This document shows positions 49,651 through 60,000 of a stretch of DNA of 60,000 nucleotides, one piece after another. The notes under the pieces are model-generated. The model was not told the origin of the DNA. It saw only the letters and a list, made by a program, of their open reading frames with translations, and did no database searches. The DNA is from Hydractinia symbiolongicarpus (taxonomy: Eukaryota > Cnidaria > Hydrozoa > Anthoathecata > Hydractiniidae): NCBI RefSeq assembly GCF_029227915.1, contig NC_079888.1:8603001-8663000 (forward strand), in the 5' to 3' direction. Numbering within the stretch: the first letter of the stretch is position 1; every line of letters starts with the position of its first letter. Made by a program: the position numbers and the translations under genes.

Positions 49651-50000
49651 CAGTTGACTCTCCCTAATTCGAATTTCCACGGGGAAAAGTTTCTGTAATT
49701 CAAACTTTCAGCTTCAGAGAGTGAAATTTGAATTACAGAGAGAAATTACGTTATTTCAAAATCAAGAAAACAATTCATTCAATCTTTATTTTTATAGTTT
49801 ACACAAAAAAGAAACTCTATTTGATCTATTCGGGTTGCATCACTAATTGCTTTTCTCAGGTCTACAAATTGAATTTGTTAAAGCCCTGTTTACACTCTAA
49901 AATTTGAACTAGGGAGAGAATCGTGCTGAAAAAACTGAAAAACTGTTCGAATTATAGAAAGTTTTAAATTATAGAAATTCGAATTAGAGGGAGTCAACTG
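49651..50000. mobile_element. 350-bp Tigger-like MITE with TA duplication
   Basis: The left end cagttgactctccctaattc then gaatttc is matched, inverted, by the right end gaaattcgaattagagggag then tcaactg. TA flanks both ends (49649-49650 and 50001-50002). Inside, ttcgaatta-type words recur, as in the Tigger-like element at 35588. It carries no gene. Confidence 0.88.
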
Positions 50001-50002
50001 TA

Positions 50003-52175
50003 ATATTATTATGTTTTTCGTTGTAGATTTATAACTTATAAATCTTGCCTGGCATGTTTCAGTATTCTTCCATTATGTTTTAATATTTCTTCTTTAATAA
50101 TACTTCTACAAATTGTTGTGTTCTGCGGTTTAAGCTCTAATCTAATCAAAGGAAGGGGCAAATAAGTTTCTGCGGATGGATTGTCCACAAACTATTCACA
50201 GAATCGTCTGATGGGATCAAAATTGGAGAAAAATTATTTTTGTCGTTAATGGCCCTACTCAAAACTCATTACACAATTTTTTTTATAACAACGTAGGGGT
50301 TTTGGTCAATTCTCAAATTGCTTATCTTAGTCAATATCTAGATCTGAAGTTGCTTAACGATTTCTTTATTTTATTCAACTAATTTTCGTAATTTATGTAA
50401 GAAGGGAAAAGAAGTAGTAAATAAGTCATATATTTGGCAAGAAAAATTTTTAAAAATAAACTAAGTGCAGGTGCAACAAAGAAATGGCACCTATGAAAAT
50501 ACAAAAAAAAGGACACTGGTAGCAGTTTTATTTTCAGTTGAAATGACAAATTTTCACAGATGGATACTTACCAGATTTTCGCAAAACTTAATTTCGCGGA
50601 TTAAGACAAAATCTGCAAAATTTAATTCCCGCGAAAATTTATGCGAAAAGTACTAGAATTAATGTAAGAAGTTAAAATTTGTTAAGATGCAAGTGCTTCT
50701 TTTACTTTATTGTGCCTTAAGGGAAAAATTTATTTGTGGAAGAAACTTTTGCGGAATTTATTTTTGCGGATAAGTGACCCAAAAATGGCATATTTTGCGG
50801 ATTAAATTTTTGCGGATAGCGACCTTAAAAGAGATATTTCGGAATAAATTTTTGCGAATGCAAGAAATTTAGTAAATCAAAAGTCGGGAAAAACCTAATT
50901 TAGTACCTAAGTGTATGAAAAACATCCGATTTATGGAATATCATCTTTCTATTTTTCATCACAAATGTAAGATCAAATATCGTCGAAAATATTTATACAT
51001 GGATCGTCCTCCACAGCCCACTCCTCTTCGTCACAATCATATTCGCCATTGTATGTAACAAAACTTGCATCTCTTCAGGGTCGACGGTTTTTCGAACAAC
51101 GAAGAGTAATAAATAATAAATAACGTTTTACTTCTCCTTTTTCAACGCCCTTTTTTATTCTCGTGTTGTAAAGCTAAAATGGCCTTTAAATGCAAAGCAA
51201 AGTCATCAGATCGATTCTTTACGTATAAAGTATTCCGAAAAATTTGCAGAATTTATCTTTGCGGATGAAAAATTTCAACTGTTTTGCGGAATTTCTTTTG
51301 GTGGATGACCAAAATTTCTTCACCTTTGCGGAATTAATTTTTGCAGATTTGGGCAAAATGCGCAAAAATTAAATTTTGAACACTACAAATTTCTTTTTTT
51401 ACCTACAAATATGTTGCCAATGGAAATTGTTGCTATGTAAAAAAACAGTAAATTTGGTGCAACAAAAGATTATTTTTTCTATTTCTTTTTTTTTTTTTAC
51501 AAAAGTCATTTTAAAAAAATTATTGAGGGGGCCTAAATATATATATTTATTTCTCAGATATCAACAGAACTGGAACTCCTGACAACATATAGCATTTTCA
51601 AACATGAACGCAGGACTGAGAGAGTACATTTAGGACTTTCTTATTCCACATTAATATTTGAAGTTAGTGCTACCCAGGACTGTCAAAATGTTTTTATAGC
51701 AAAGAAATAAAATTATGGCAGATTTTTTGGTAGTGTCAAATGACTAAAATTTTGTCTGATGAAGACGACGAATGTTATGTTTAACAATCAAGGAATCAGC
51801 CATGGTTGTTCATTTTTTTTACATGGCTGTGTGTACTTTGGATGCTACCAACTACAATAATTCTCAAACTTAGCATGTAAAAAATAATATTCCATGGATA
51901 GCAGATAAAAAGAATATATAGCTATACAAAATATTTCTGTCTGAAACTTGTATCGGTGTTTGCAGTATGTGTAGATAGCTTAAACATAAAAAATCTAGTT
52001 TTGATATACATACATATTTAACAAAAAAACAGCTAGCTCTAGCAAATGTATGTTCTAACATCTTATATATAGCTAGCTAGCTGAATTTACAAAAGCAAGG
52101 TTGATTTAACAAACGTATTCATTTTGCTTTCCTGTCTATGAGTGAGCCTGAAATAATCAGTCAAAACATTTTTTT
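50003..52175. other. Intergenic region with gcgga/cgcgaa repeats
   Basis: Patches at 50575-50880 and 51230-51375 are dense in ttgcgga, gcgaaaat and aatttatttttgcgga words. They belong to the same dispersed family as the patches near 29.0, 30.0 and 46.7 kb. No exon was recognised. Confidence 0.5.
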
Positions 52176-52472
52176 TTAAGGTTCAAGCTTCTTTATCTTT
52201 TTTAATTCGGGTGGTTTGCAACTGCTATCGTCTGCTTCTTCTTCAGAATCTTCGTCATCGTAATCATCTCCCATCACTTCCTCGCTAGTGTTTACCTTAT
52301 TTCTCTTGTTATCCTCTACAATATCGCCTAGAATTTTTTCCGAATGTTCACGAAGTTTTTTTATTTGCAAAGCAGTTGATTTAATGCATGTTACGTCAGG
52401 AGCATTGGCCGTAAATGTAGATAAAGTTTTAGCACCTTTAAAAATTTTGAAAGTGCAACAAGATTCAGCCAT
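52176..52472 (-). CDS. Small acidic protein, possibly KEOPS subunit GON7
   Basis: A single uninterrupted frame of 98 residues starts MAESCCTFKIFKGAKTLSTF and ends KKIKKLEP. Residues about 25-54 look helical (IKSTALQIKKLREHSEKILG), 60-82 are a strongly acidic tail (GDDYDDEDSEEEADD), and the last ten are basic. Human GON7 is 100 residues with the same order: an APD/APG turn, a short helix, an acidic run and a basic end. GON7 stabilises the KEOPS complex, which makes the t6A modification of tRNAs. The match is by length and layout only, so the symbol is left blank. Its start lies 53 bp from that of GRIPAP1, so the two probably share a bidirectional promoter. Confidence 0.6.
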   Translation of the reverse strand: MAESCCTFKIFKGAKTLSTFTANAPDVTCIKSTALQIKKLREHSEKILGDIVEDNKRNKVNTSEEVMGDDYDDEDSEEEADDSSCKPPELKKIKKLEP

Positions 52473-52525
52473 GTTTTTTCGCGCTGTGCATTAGATTGCA
52501 CGGGAACCGAAAACGTTCTAACAAC
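52473..52525. promoter_or_regulatory. Putative bidirectional promoter
   Basis: Only 53 bp separate the two divergent start codons. The gap is richer in GC (ttcgcgctgtgc, gcacgggaaccgaaaacg) than the region and lacks a TATA box. Both 5' UTRs must be very short unless the transcripts overlap. Confidence 0.55.
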
Positions 52526-52533
52526 ATGGCGGC
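52522..52533 (+). promoter_or_regulatory. TISU element at the GRIPAP1 start codon
   Basis: The bases caacatggcggc match the published TISU consensus SAASATGGCGGC exactly, with the ATG at 52526. In animals this element works both in transcription (it includes a YY1 site) and in accurate initiation on very short 5' UTRs. That agrees with the 53-bp divergent spacing. Confidence 0.6.
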
Positions 52534-55500
52534 TGCGCTGTCAGACGAAGACTTCAACAGACTTCAGGTATAAAACTTAACTACGACAATTCACACACAT
52601 TAAACTTGCATACCTTCCAACCCTAAAGTTCTACATAACAGGATGTACAAGTTTTTATTCTACTTATTCCGTGAGGTCCTACCACAGTTAGGCGGAGGAG
52701 CAAAGTTGGAGATTTTGAGCATTGGAATGTGTTCTTCGTCCTCAGAGGAGGTAGTAAGAAGACAACAAACTCCTTCAAGCACTTTTTCAATATGACCGTG
52801 TTTTGAGTGAAAACGCACGGCATAAACGAATATTAGCCTTACTTAACTATTTTAACTATTTTAATGTTATGCAAAAAAAGAAAACAGTTTGCTGCCTGGC
52901 TAGATTTTTACCTGAGACTTCCTGATTTGTAAAAGTAAATTAGTTTCCAAGACCATAAACAACTTAAATCCACTTCTGCTGTGGTTCTCTACTTATACAA
53001 CTTGTTGAGTCCAATGCTTGACCATTACTATGATGCTGTTTAAGTCCACTCTCCTCTAAAAATGAAAGGTAATTGGGATTGATTTATCAGGTGTATTATG
53101 TAGAAATTGGTCTAATTTACTTCTTTAGCACAGTTACTGATATTTTCAACTACGTTTCTGGCTTGTGTAGGAGTGGATGCCACCTTTTTTATAGTCAAAA
53201 TTAAAATTTGCAACCATGCTTTCAAGGATACACCACATGTAGATAATAGACTGTATATAAATCTTTAGTTTTCCCAATAGTTTAGGTTCCAGATTTACAG
53301 GATTTCATTCAAAAAGGATTTTTCAGGGCTTCTAGATCTTGCATCAAATATAATTTTGTTGGACAGAACAGAGAACTTTCCAAAAAATCCATTACTATGA
53401 TGGCCACTATGGCTCACATCTCTTCCTATTTAAACGCATCTCCTATGTACTTCTGATAATCTTTTGAGTAGGGTCACTCACGTCTGTCATGCTTGACTGG
53501 CGTTCACCTCAACAGTGTCTTGTTGTGCTGCTCTAATACCTCAAGGAGGTAGTGGAATAGATGCAGCATTTTTAAGTACTGTCAGGAGACTGTTGTTCAG
53601 GTCTTCATTTTGTTGCATATTTAAGACCTGGGACTCATCAGGTACAGTCTGGAGAAAATTGTCAAGATAGGTTTTGAACTTTTCTACTGTGCATCCAGTT
53701 AGGTCTTTAGGCGTTCTGGGAAGAGAGTTAAAGATCCTGGGTGCTTGATAATGAAAGGATGAGTGCAGAAGGGAGAAATGACTTTTGCTGGCAGATAACA
53801 TCACTTCTGGAAGCTTGCGGAGTCTTCCTTTACGTACTGTTGTGTGGTATAAAACAGGGTGAAGAAGGAAATTTAGTACAAAGCCTTCTAGTATTTTCCA
53901 CAAGTAGACAATTTGGCATCTATCTCTTCTTCATTGTAATGAGTATATTCTTTAAGGCTTTAAATTATTCCAGTAATCTTTTTATCAGAACTATAGATTT
54001 TGCTCAAAACTTGATTGTACTGATTCAAGTGATTTCACAAGGTACTTCCAAGAAGGTGACCATAACTGTGAGCAATATTCTATACGATTTTGCATGTGTG
54101 CTTAGACGTTTTACACATACATTTATTTTACTTTATGCTTGTACTGCTGACATTTCATATTTTAAAAATATAAACACACATGGTTTGCAGTTGACTTTTT
54201 CTGGCATTGGTTTTTTGTTTTTTCAGAACCAATTGATAGAGCTTCGTACACAAAATTATGAGATAGATTCAAAGCTGCATAAATCGCAAAATGGTAAGTA
54301 ACTTGAACGCTGGATTACTTGTGGGTTTTTTTAAGATCTCATTATGATACATACAAAATAAAACTCAAATGATAATACATTATAAATGATAATACACAGA
54401 GGCCATTTAAAATGTATGCTCACTCAAAGATTTGCCATTGCTTCCCTTTCCCTCTGTACATGGTGTGCCTAATTCACCTTAAACGCATTCTTGTTTGCCT
54501 ATTTGTTTGTACTTGAGCATACCTGGTAACTAATTATTTAGAGAAGGCGTATACCAAACCTTTTTATCCTGTGCATGTTTTTTCTTTTGTACATTTTCAA
54601 TTTTTTGCAGTTGTTAATATCAAAATTAATTTTAAGTGAGTGATCTATTAACTCTAGCACCATATTACACAGGAAATGATCTAAATGCATTGCCCATACT
54701 AAAAAATGCATTGCTTAGACCAAAAACCTATCTTACTCTTTATTTCAACTTTTTAGACCAGGCTATCCTTCAGGAAAAATGCAACAGTCAAGAAAAAGAA
54801 ATTCAGAAACTTTCAAAACTGATGAAATTTCCTGGTTTCCAAGTAAGTGTTTTTGAAATAGCATATGTGACTGTCCAGAGGATAACAAAGAAATTTGCGT
54901 TAAATTTTAACATTATATCACTACAAAGAAGAAAAGAAATAACCCACTTTAATATTATAGCGTTAACATAATATAACACTATAGCATTAATTATCATTGC
55001 AAAATAGCGCTTATGTTGGCTCATAACATTAATGGCGCTAAATTAATGTTAAAAGCGTTATGAATCCCTTTCTGTCTTTTGTATTCTGTCAACATATTCT
55101 CAAGCTTAAGAATATTTTTCAAAAAAATAATAGGGCCACTCCATGACTTAGTATAAAGGTCACAATCAAAATCTACAGTGTTAGTGAACAGACTTGCATT
55201 TTCTTTTTACAGGCCATCACAAAGAGTAAATCAAAAAAGGTAAGTCAATTAATTCCGGAACACATTTAGTTTAGTTAATTACATATTTGGTTTCATTAAC
55301 TACAGTTTAAAAGATTTTAAAGTTGTATTTTTCTTCAGGATTTGCAAGAGTTGCTAGAAGAAAATGAAAGATTAAACCAACAAATGCAGGTATGTGACTT
55401 TTACTGGTACAAAGCACAGCCGTTCTCAGGTGACTTATACACAACCATGACATCGTCATTGCAGCCTTAGGTGTTAATGTTTTTTGGTTTATTATGTTAA

Positions 55501-58500
55501 AAAAATTGCAATATCCCTGTCTTTGAAACACAGGAAATGGCATTTTTCTGCATTTTACATTTATAACAAAAAGCCAAGCAACTAAAAATTTTAATGATGA
55601 CACTATTTTCCACAAAAGCACCTGAGCTCTAATCAATTAACTCTTTTGTATTCAAAACTCAATTGGAGTTCTAGTTAGGTGAAGCATCTTGAGGTTTGGA
55701 AACTTAAGCCCTACATTTGCATTTTTGATTTAGTGCTTTATGTTTTTATTCTTTATCATTATTATTGTGTAGAGACACGAAGATGATTTTAAGCTGCAAA
55801 ATCAAACTTTACTGCAAGAAGTATCTAGAGTAAGTTGGCTTGATGAAAATAATTAAGTTACTTTTTATTCTGGCATGAGTTTTTTAAATATGGAAATATA
55901 TTTTTGGTAATAGAAAGGGTTAAAAACAAAAAAAAAATCTTTGTTTTATAGGGAATTCTGCAAGTTTTGATAGAATAAACTATGTTTTAGATTTATTTTT
56001 AAACAACAAAAATGTATTCTTTTGCTTCCAGTTCTTTTTATCTTTCATTACTCGTGTAGCTTTCTTTCGTATAGCATTAAAATTTGTGAAAACAGATATA
56101 ATTAAACACCCTGAAATGTTTCATTTTTTTCAAGATTTATTCTAACTTTGATGTTATAACAAAAAAATTAAAATATTCTCTTATTTTATTTTTGTGATTT
56201 TAAGTTGTCAGCTGAAAACGAAGAGCTGCAGAAATCTTCTCATTCAACATCCCTACAAGATAATGATGAGTACAGGCGTTTAAAAGCTGAAAATTCTGTC
56301 TTGCAACAAACTATTCAAGGTAAAGCATATCACAGTGGCAAAGTTATTCATAATCTATTTCTCATTACAATTATGTTTCATTCTGTTGTTGTACGCTACC
56401 ATATAATGCCACAGTGGCATAGTTGTCTAAGGTTTGTGGATTTGGAAAAATGTTGAATTGTTTGGAAAATCTCAGGATTGTTTTGTAGCTCTTTGCTTGT
56501 GTCCTTGTTGGCATAACCCTATTTAAATTTATTTTTAAATTGAATTTTAAGAGGGAAATGATTTTACTTCAAGCAAAAGTTGAAGAGAATCATATAAAGT
56601 TGCAAAATTATTATTGGGTGTGGAGATGTAAAAATTAATGAAGATAGTGTCGTCACAAAAAGACAGCTGCCCATCTTTTACTGATGTTGCATAACAAAAA
56701 CACAAAAAAGTGCCTTGACTATTTTTTTTAAAAAAAATTGTTGAAAACAATTAACATGGCCTGACACTGATAATAAGAAAAATTTAGTTAAATAAATTGT
56801 TTAGTAAAAGTTGTTGCACAATCTTTTTGTCTAGAACTTTCAAAAGAGACAGTTACCGCACCATCTTCACAGCCTGATACAATTGCAGAAAATGATAATG
56901 TTGATATTTACTCAAAAATTGACAACACATATGAAGAAATGCAACTGATTATTGAAAATGTATTAAATTTATCAAAGACTAGTTCCCCAGAGACTAATCT
57001 GGAACAAGATTTTACAGACTCTGTGCCCAGAGTTAACAAAGACGATACTATGGTGGAGCTCAGGGAATCCATGGATAAATGTATAAACAGTTTGAAAACA
57101 ATAACTTCGTCAAAATGCACGTTGCCTGCTAATTCCAATAACAACACAGGTGAGACAGGAAAAATTCCTTCTTTTTCTATTATATCAACCACGTTTCCGA
57201 ATGCAAAGATAGTGGATTGCTAATTTTAAATGCAAAATCAAAAATGCATAAAATATGTTTATTATTGGGTTGAGAAATCATTATGTCTTATTTAGATCAC
57301 CAAATCAAACTTCAAACAGCTTTACACGAAACACAAATGTTACAGGAACAATTGAACTCTGTAAAGGTAACTTAATTTTACGTATATCAGATCACCAACA
57401 TGTTATTTTTGTAGGCAAACCTAAACTGTTGATATTTTGGGGGGAAAATATAATAATAACAAGAAAACAACCCATTGTATTAAAAAAGAAAGTGGTATTA
57501 CTAGAGCCAACATGCCTACAAGTTTCTGTCTCAAACTGTGTGAATCTCTCACTACTGAATATGTCACAGTTATTTTATATATTAAAATAATTAATTTAGA
57601 GTGTTAGCCTCTTCAGTATTAGACTAATTGTTAACTTGTAGAAAAATCCACAGGAATTTACCTTCCTACATATTTCCTATATTGGTATTTTATGCATCCT
57701 TTCTAGCTAAATTACTCTGTGAGGGCTTGAAATAAAGCTATGATGCAACCATCTTGCACAGATAGATTATATAAATACCTTTCTGATTGTAGAGTTCTTC
57801 AAAGCAAGAAGTACAACAGTTAAGACAAGAAGTTGAAAAGGTGAGGCTTCCTTTTCTAGGCTAGCAGCTGTGTAAGGTAAATACAGCAATCATGATGATT
57901 TTTTCTTACTTTGTTTCAGTGGTCAGAGAAGGCACGAAAGAAACAAGAAAGGTTTTGTTTACTTTTTGTATCAGCGCTCATATAAACCACACCAACACTA
58001 TGTCAAAAACATCATTTTTGGGAGGAAAGAAGAGTTGTTTTTTACACTTTCAACATACATTTAGAAATTTAGAAGTCACTCCTGAGTTCTAAGTTCTAAG
58101 AGTGTTATCTTTTTATTTTAGCTTTACCAAGCTGCAAGATGAAAAAGAAAAAATGTACGAAGCAAACAGGTGGGTGCATGTTAAATACAATCAATTTCTT
58201 TTGGTTGTACTTGGTCAAGGACTGGTTAAAGATGTGTTTTTTATTTAGATTAGCTCAAAACAAATTGAAAGATGATAGTATAAAAAAGGAGAAGGTATTG
58301 ATTTGATATGTTATACTTTTATAGTGTTGTATGTTTTATACTATATGTTTTACATCACTAGTCATTAACCACAAGTATTACCTTCATACATATTCTCCGC
58401 ATTTAACATGATTTTGTGCGTTATGTAGAACCACTAAGTTTTGATGCACGAACAGACCTATTTTGCTATTATTATAGAGATTTTTCCTGCCCTTAGCTAC

Positions 58501-60000
58501 ATGGTCCTTAGATTGGACCTTAAATCCTTATACATAGGTCTACCCAAGTGGTATGAGACTTTTTCTTTATTCTCCTGTCAGTACATATTGATCTTATGGT
58601 GCAATTTTATTAGGAGCTTCAGGAAATTATCAACAACTTAGAAGCAACCTTACAGTCTAAAAATGTAAGAGTATTCGAATTATAATGACTTAAATTTTGT
58701 TCTTGTGCTAAAGAGTAACAGGAAGATGCACTGACTGTTTTTTTAATTAATTATTTGTGTTAATATCTTTGTTCTATATTAGAATGATAACAAAGTTGAT
58801 GATCTTCAAGGACAGTTGGATGTAATAAGGTATAGTAGATAAATTCTGTTTAAATGATAGGTGACAACATCACTCTAACAATGATCTGCTTTTTCATATT
58901 TCTAAGTGAATATCTCATAGATGTGTGAATTTTTTTGTATTTTAGAAGTGAAAACCAAGCCATGCAAACTGAACTTATAGCATTGAAAGAGGTTCGTTGT
59001 TGTTTTTGCATTTTCAAGCAACGTTTTTAAACAGCTCTACCATCATGGACAAAATATAATAAAACAGGACAGCTAATTTTGAATTTGCCACAAGTGATCA
59101 CAATGGTTGTTTCTATATTAGAATCTCTGCAGAGTAATAACCATTTCACACTTTTGTCTGTCTTTAAAAAAATGACGAAGTAACTGCATTTATTTTATTA
59201 ATTTTGTCCATGATCTTAAATGTTAGTTATAATTACAACTGGGATACAAGTCTATACCTCTCTGTATGCTATATAGCAAAATATTTGTGTTTAGAAACAT
59301 CGCATTGATCAGTCTGAGAAGATAAAAGATCTTGAGAATCGGTTGGAAAGTGTTACAAACGAGAGGGATACCTGTTTATCACAGATTCAGGTACGTCATT
59401 TACACAATGTTATATTGATAGGTTTAACATGGCATTTACTGAAAGATTATAGGCAAAAGACACTGTTACCTATAATTGCACTTTAACACTCTTATATAAG
59501 TACTTTTTTCAATCACATTTTTGAAGCAGTGTTTTAAGCTAAGAAAAGCATTATAGTGTGTTGTTTCTCTTTTACCCCAGGAACTGTCTAGTAAAAACGA
59601 ATCATTATCCTGCTCAATAGAGGATGTACAAAAGAATGCCAGTGATATGAAGACACAGCTATCTCAAGCAAATGAGGTATAATTTATGTATTTTATTATT
59701 TATTTTATTTTATTCGACGAATATTTATGTACAGGATAAACATTTCAGAAAATAAATTATTCTGTTATCATTATGTGTCCTGTGAATAAACAAAAAAAAA
59801 AAAATGTAGGTATATATAAAAATTGAAATGTTAAAGTGCACATGAGTTTAGGAAAAGAGAGTTAATAACACTGAAAGGAACATAAGAGAATACAAAGCTA
59901 TTCAGTAGAGCATAGCGCCCACTTCTAGGTAAAGTTGCAAATCTGTTTGTCTTAATGAAATAGTCTCATTCTGTTTAAAATGGTAGCAAGTTGTTGCTTG
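52526..60000 (+). CDS. GRIPAP1: GRIP1-associated protein 1, 5' part (18 exons, continues beyond window)
   Basis: Exons: 52526-52567, 54227-54293, 54757-54842, 55213-55239, 55339-55389, 55773-55829, 56205-56319, 56835-57149, 57296-57366, 57793-57840, 57920-57951, 58122-58169, 58249-58294, 58614-58664, 58783-58829, 58946-58991, 59295-59390, 59581-59676. All use GT/AG and the phases close, giving 447 residues, about half of the human length. Residues 1-26 (MAAALSDEDFNRLQ joined to NQLIELRTQNYE) match the human N-terminus closely, as do HEDDFKLQNQTLL (93-105), WSEKARKKQE (294-303) and FTKLQDEKEKMYEANR (305-320). Nearly everything else is coiled coil. Exon 8 adds an acidic, Ser-rich, less helical insert. 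In mammals the protein (GRASP-1) is a Rab4 effector on recycling endosomes that couples to syntaxin 13 and glutamate-receptor sorting. The start is fixed by homology and the TISU context. Confidence 0.93.
53541..54110 (-). mobile_element. LINE fragment antisense in GRIPAP1 intron 1
   Basis: On the minus strand, frames separated by stops and shifts give the usual C-terminal order of LINE proteins: an AHSYGHLLGS-like stretch, then LWKILEGFVLN (beginning at about 53903), then HYQAPRIFNSLPRTPKDL and FKTYLDNFL. The last 120 codons remain open. The catalytic part is absent or unreadable. It lies wholly within the 1.66-kb first intron and opposes its transcription. Confidence 0.75.
57624..57764 (-). 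mobile_element. Decayed Helitron-like element in GRIPAP1 intron 9
   Basis: On the plus strand it reads ctaattgttaacttgtagaa then aaatccacagg, a worn copy of the family's CTAG-spacer-hairpin end. Near 57745 come caaccatcttgcacagatag and a, like the 5' end of the copy at 16313-16410. The boundaries are approximate. Confidence 0.4.

Noticed and set aside
53741-54301. 186-aa plus-strand frame ending in GRIPAP1 exon 2
   Set aside because: It is mostly the antisense of a LINE fragment plus intron; only its last 22 codons are the real exon.
54611-54635. 25-bp extra exon of GRIPAP1
   Set aside because: It has AG and GTGAGT borders, but including it puts the next exon out of the coiled-coil frame.

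Overview
The window is animal nuclear DNA. It is AT-rich (judged by eye, not counted), its two largest genes are split by many GT...AG introns, and it holds many eukaryotic transposon fragments. The two conserved genes are recognisable orthologues of human ABTB1 and GRIPAP1. The AT-rich background, short introns and mix of Helitron-like, pogo/Tigger-like, THAP-bearing, LINE and tRNA-SINE relics suggest an early-branching metazoan, probably a cnidarian. That taxonomic call is inference.

Layout. Positions 1-29.7 kb have no gene I can support. They hold a tandem Helitron-like array (1.6-2.6 kb), two tRNA-derived SINEs (0.9 and 3.0 kb), a P-like element with a THAP fragment (3.7-4.4 kb), MITEs, a 14-bp minisatellite (25.2 kb), a pure 203-bp ATTT microsatellite (25.6 kb), a 21-bp minisatellite (28.2 kb) and a LINE 3' end (28.6 kb). 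At 31.7-34.0 kb lies one long open exon encoding about 757 residues with four copies of an approximately 70-85 residue domain in an A-B-A-B order. This is the most interesting unrecognised gene. A possible upstream coding exon sits at 29.7 kb.

Positions 34-40 kb are again transposon-rich: a 9-bp-TSD MITE family, an internally deleted Tigger-like element, and two LINE 3' ends that meet tail to tail. ABTB1 (13 exons, 40.3-48.8 kb, 510 residues) encodes two ankyrin repeats and two BTB domains. Its introns hold an intact 118-bp Helitron-like element, a 552-bp TA-flanked MITE and several local duplications. After a 350-bp MITE and a gene-poor stretch, a divergent gene pair starts at 52.5 kb: a small minus-strand acidic protein resembling the KEOPS subunit GON7, and GRIPAP1 on the plus strand. 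Their start codons are 53 bp apart. GRIPAP1 has 18 exons visible (447 residues) and runs off the right edge.

How the genes might work together: ABTB1 (BTB adaptor), GRIPAP1 (recycling-endosome coiled coil) and the GON7-like protein (tRNA modification) are unrelated housekeeping-type genes. Only the last two are likely to share regulation, through their common 53-bp promoter gap. Exon boundaries were derived by reading GT/AG sites and checking that every codon phase closes. They were not checked against transcripts.
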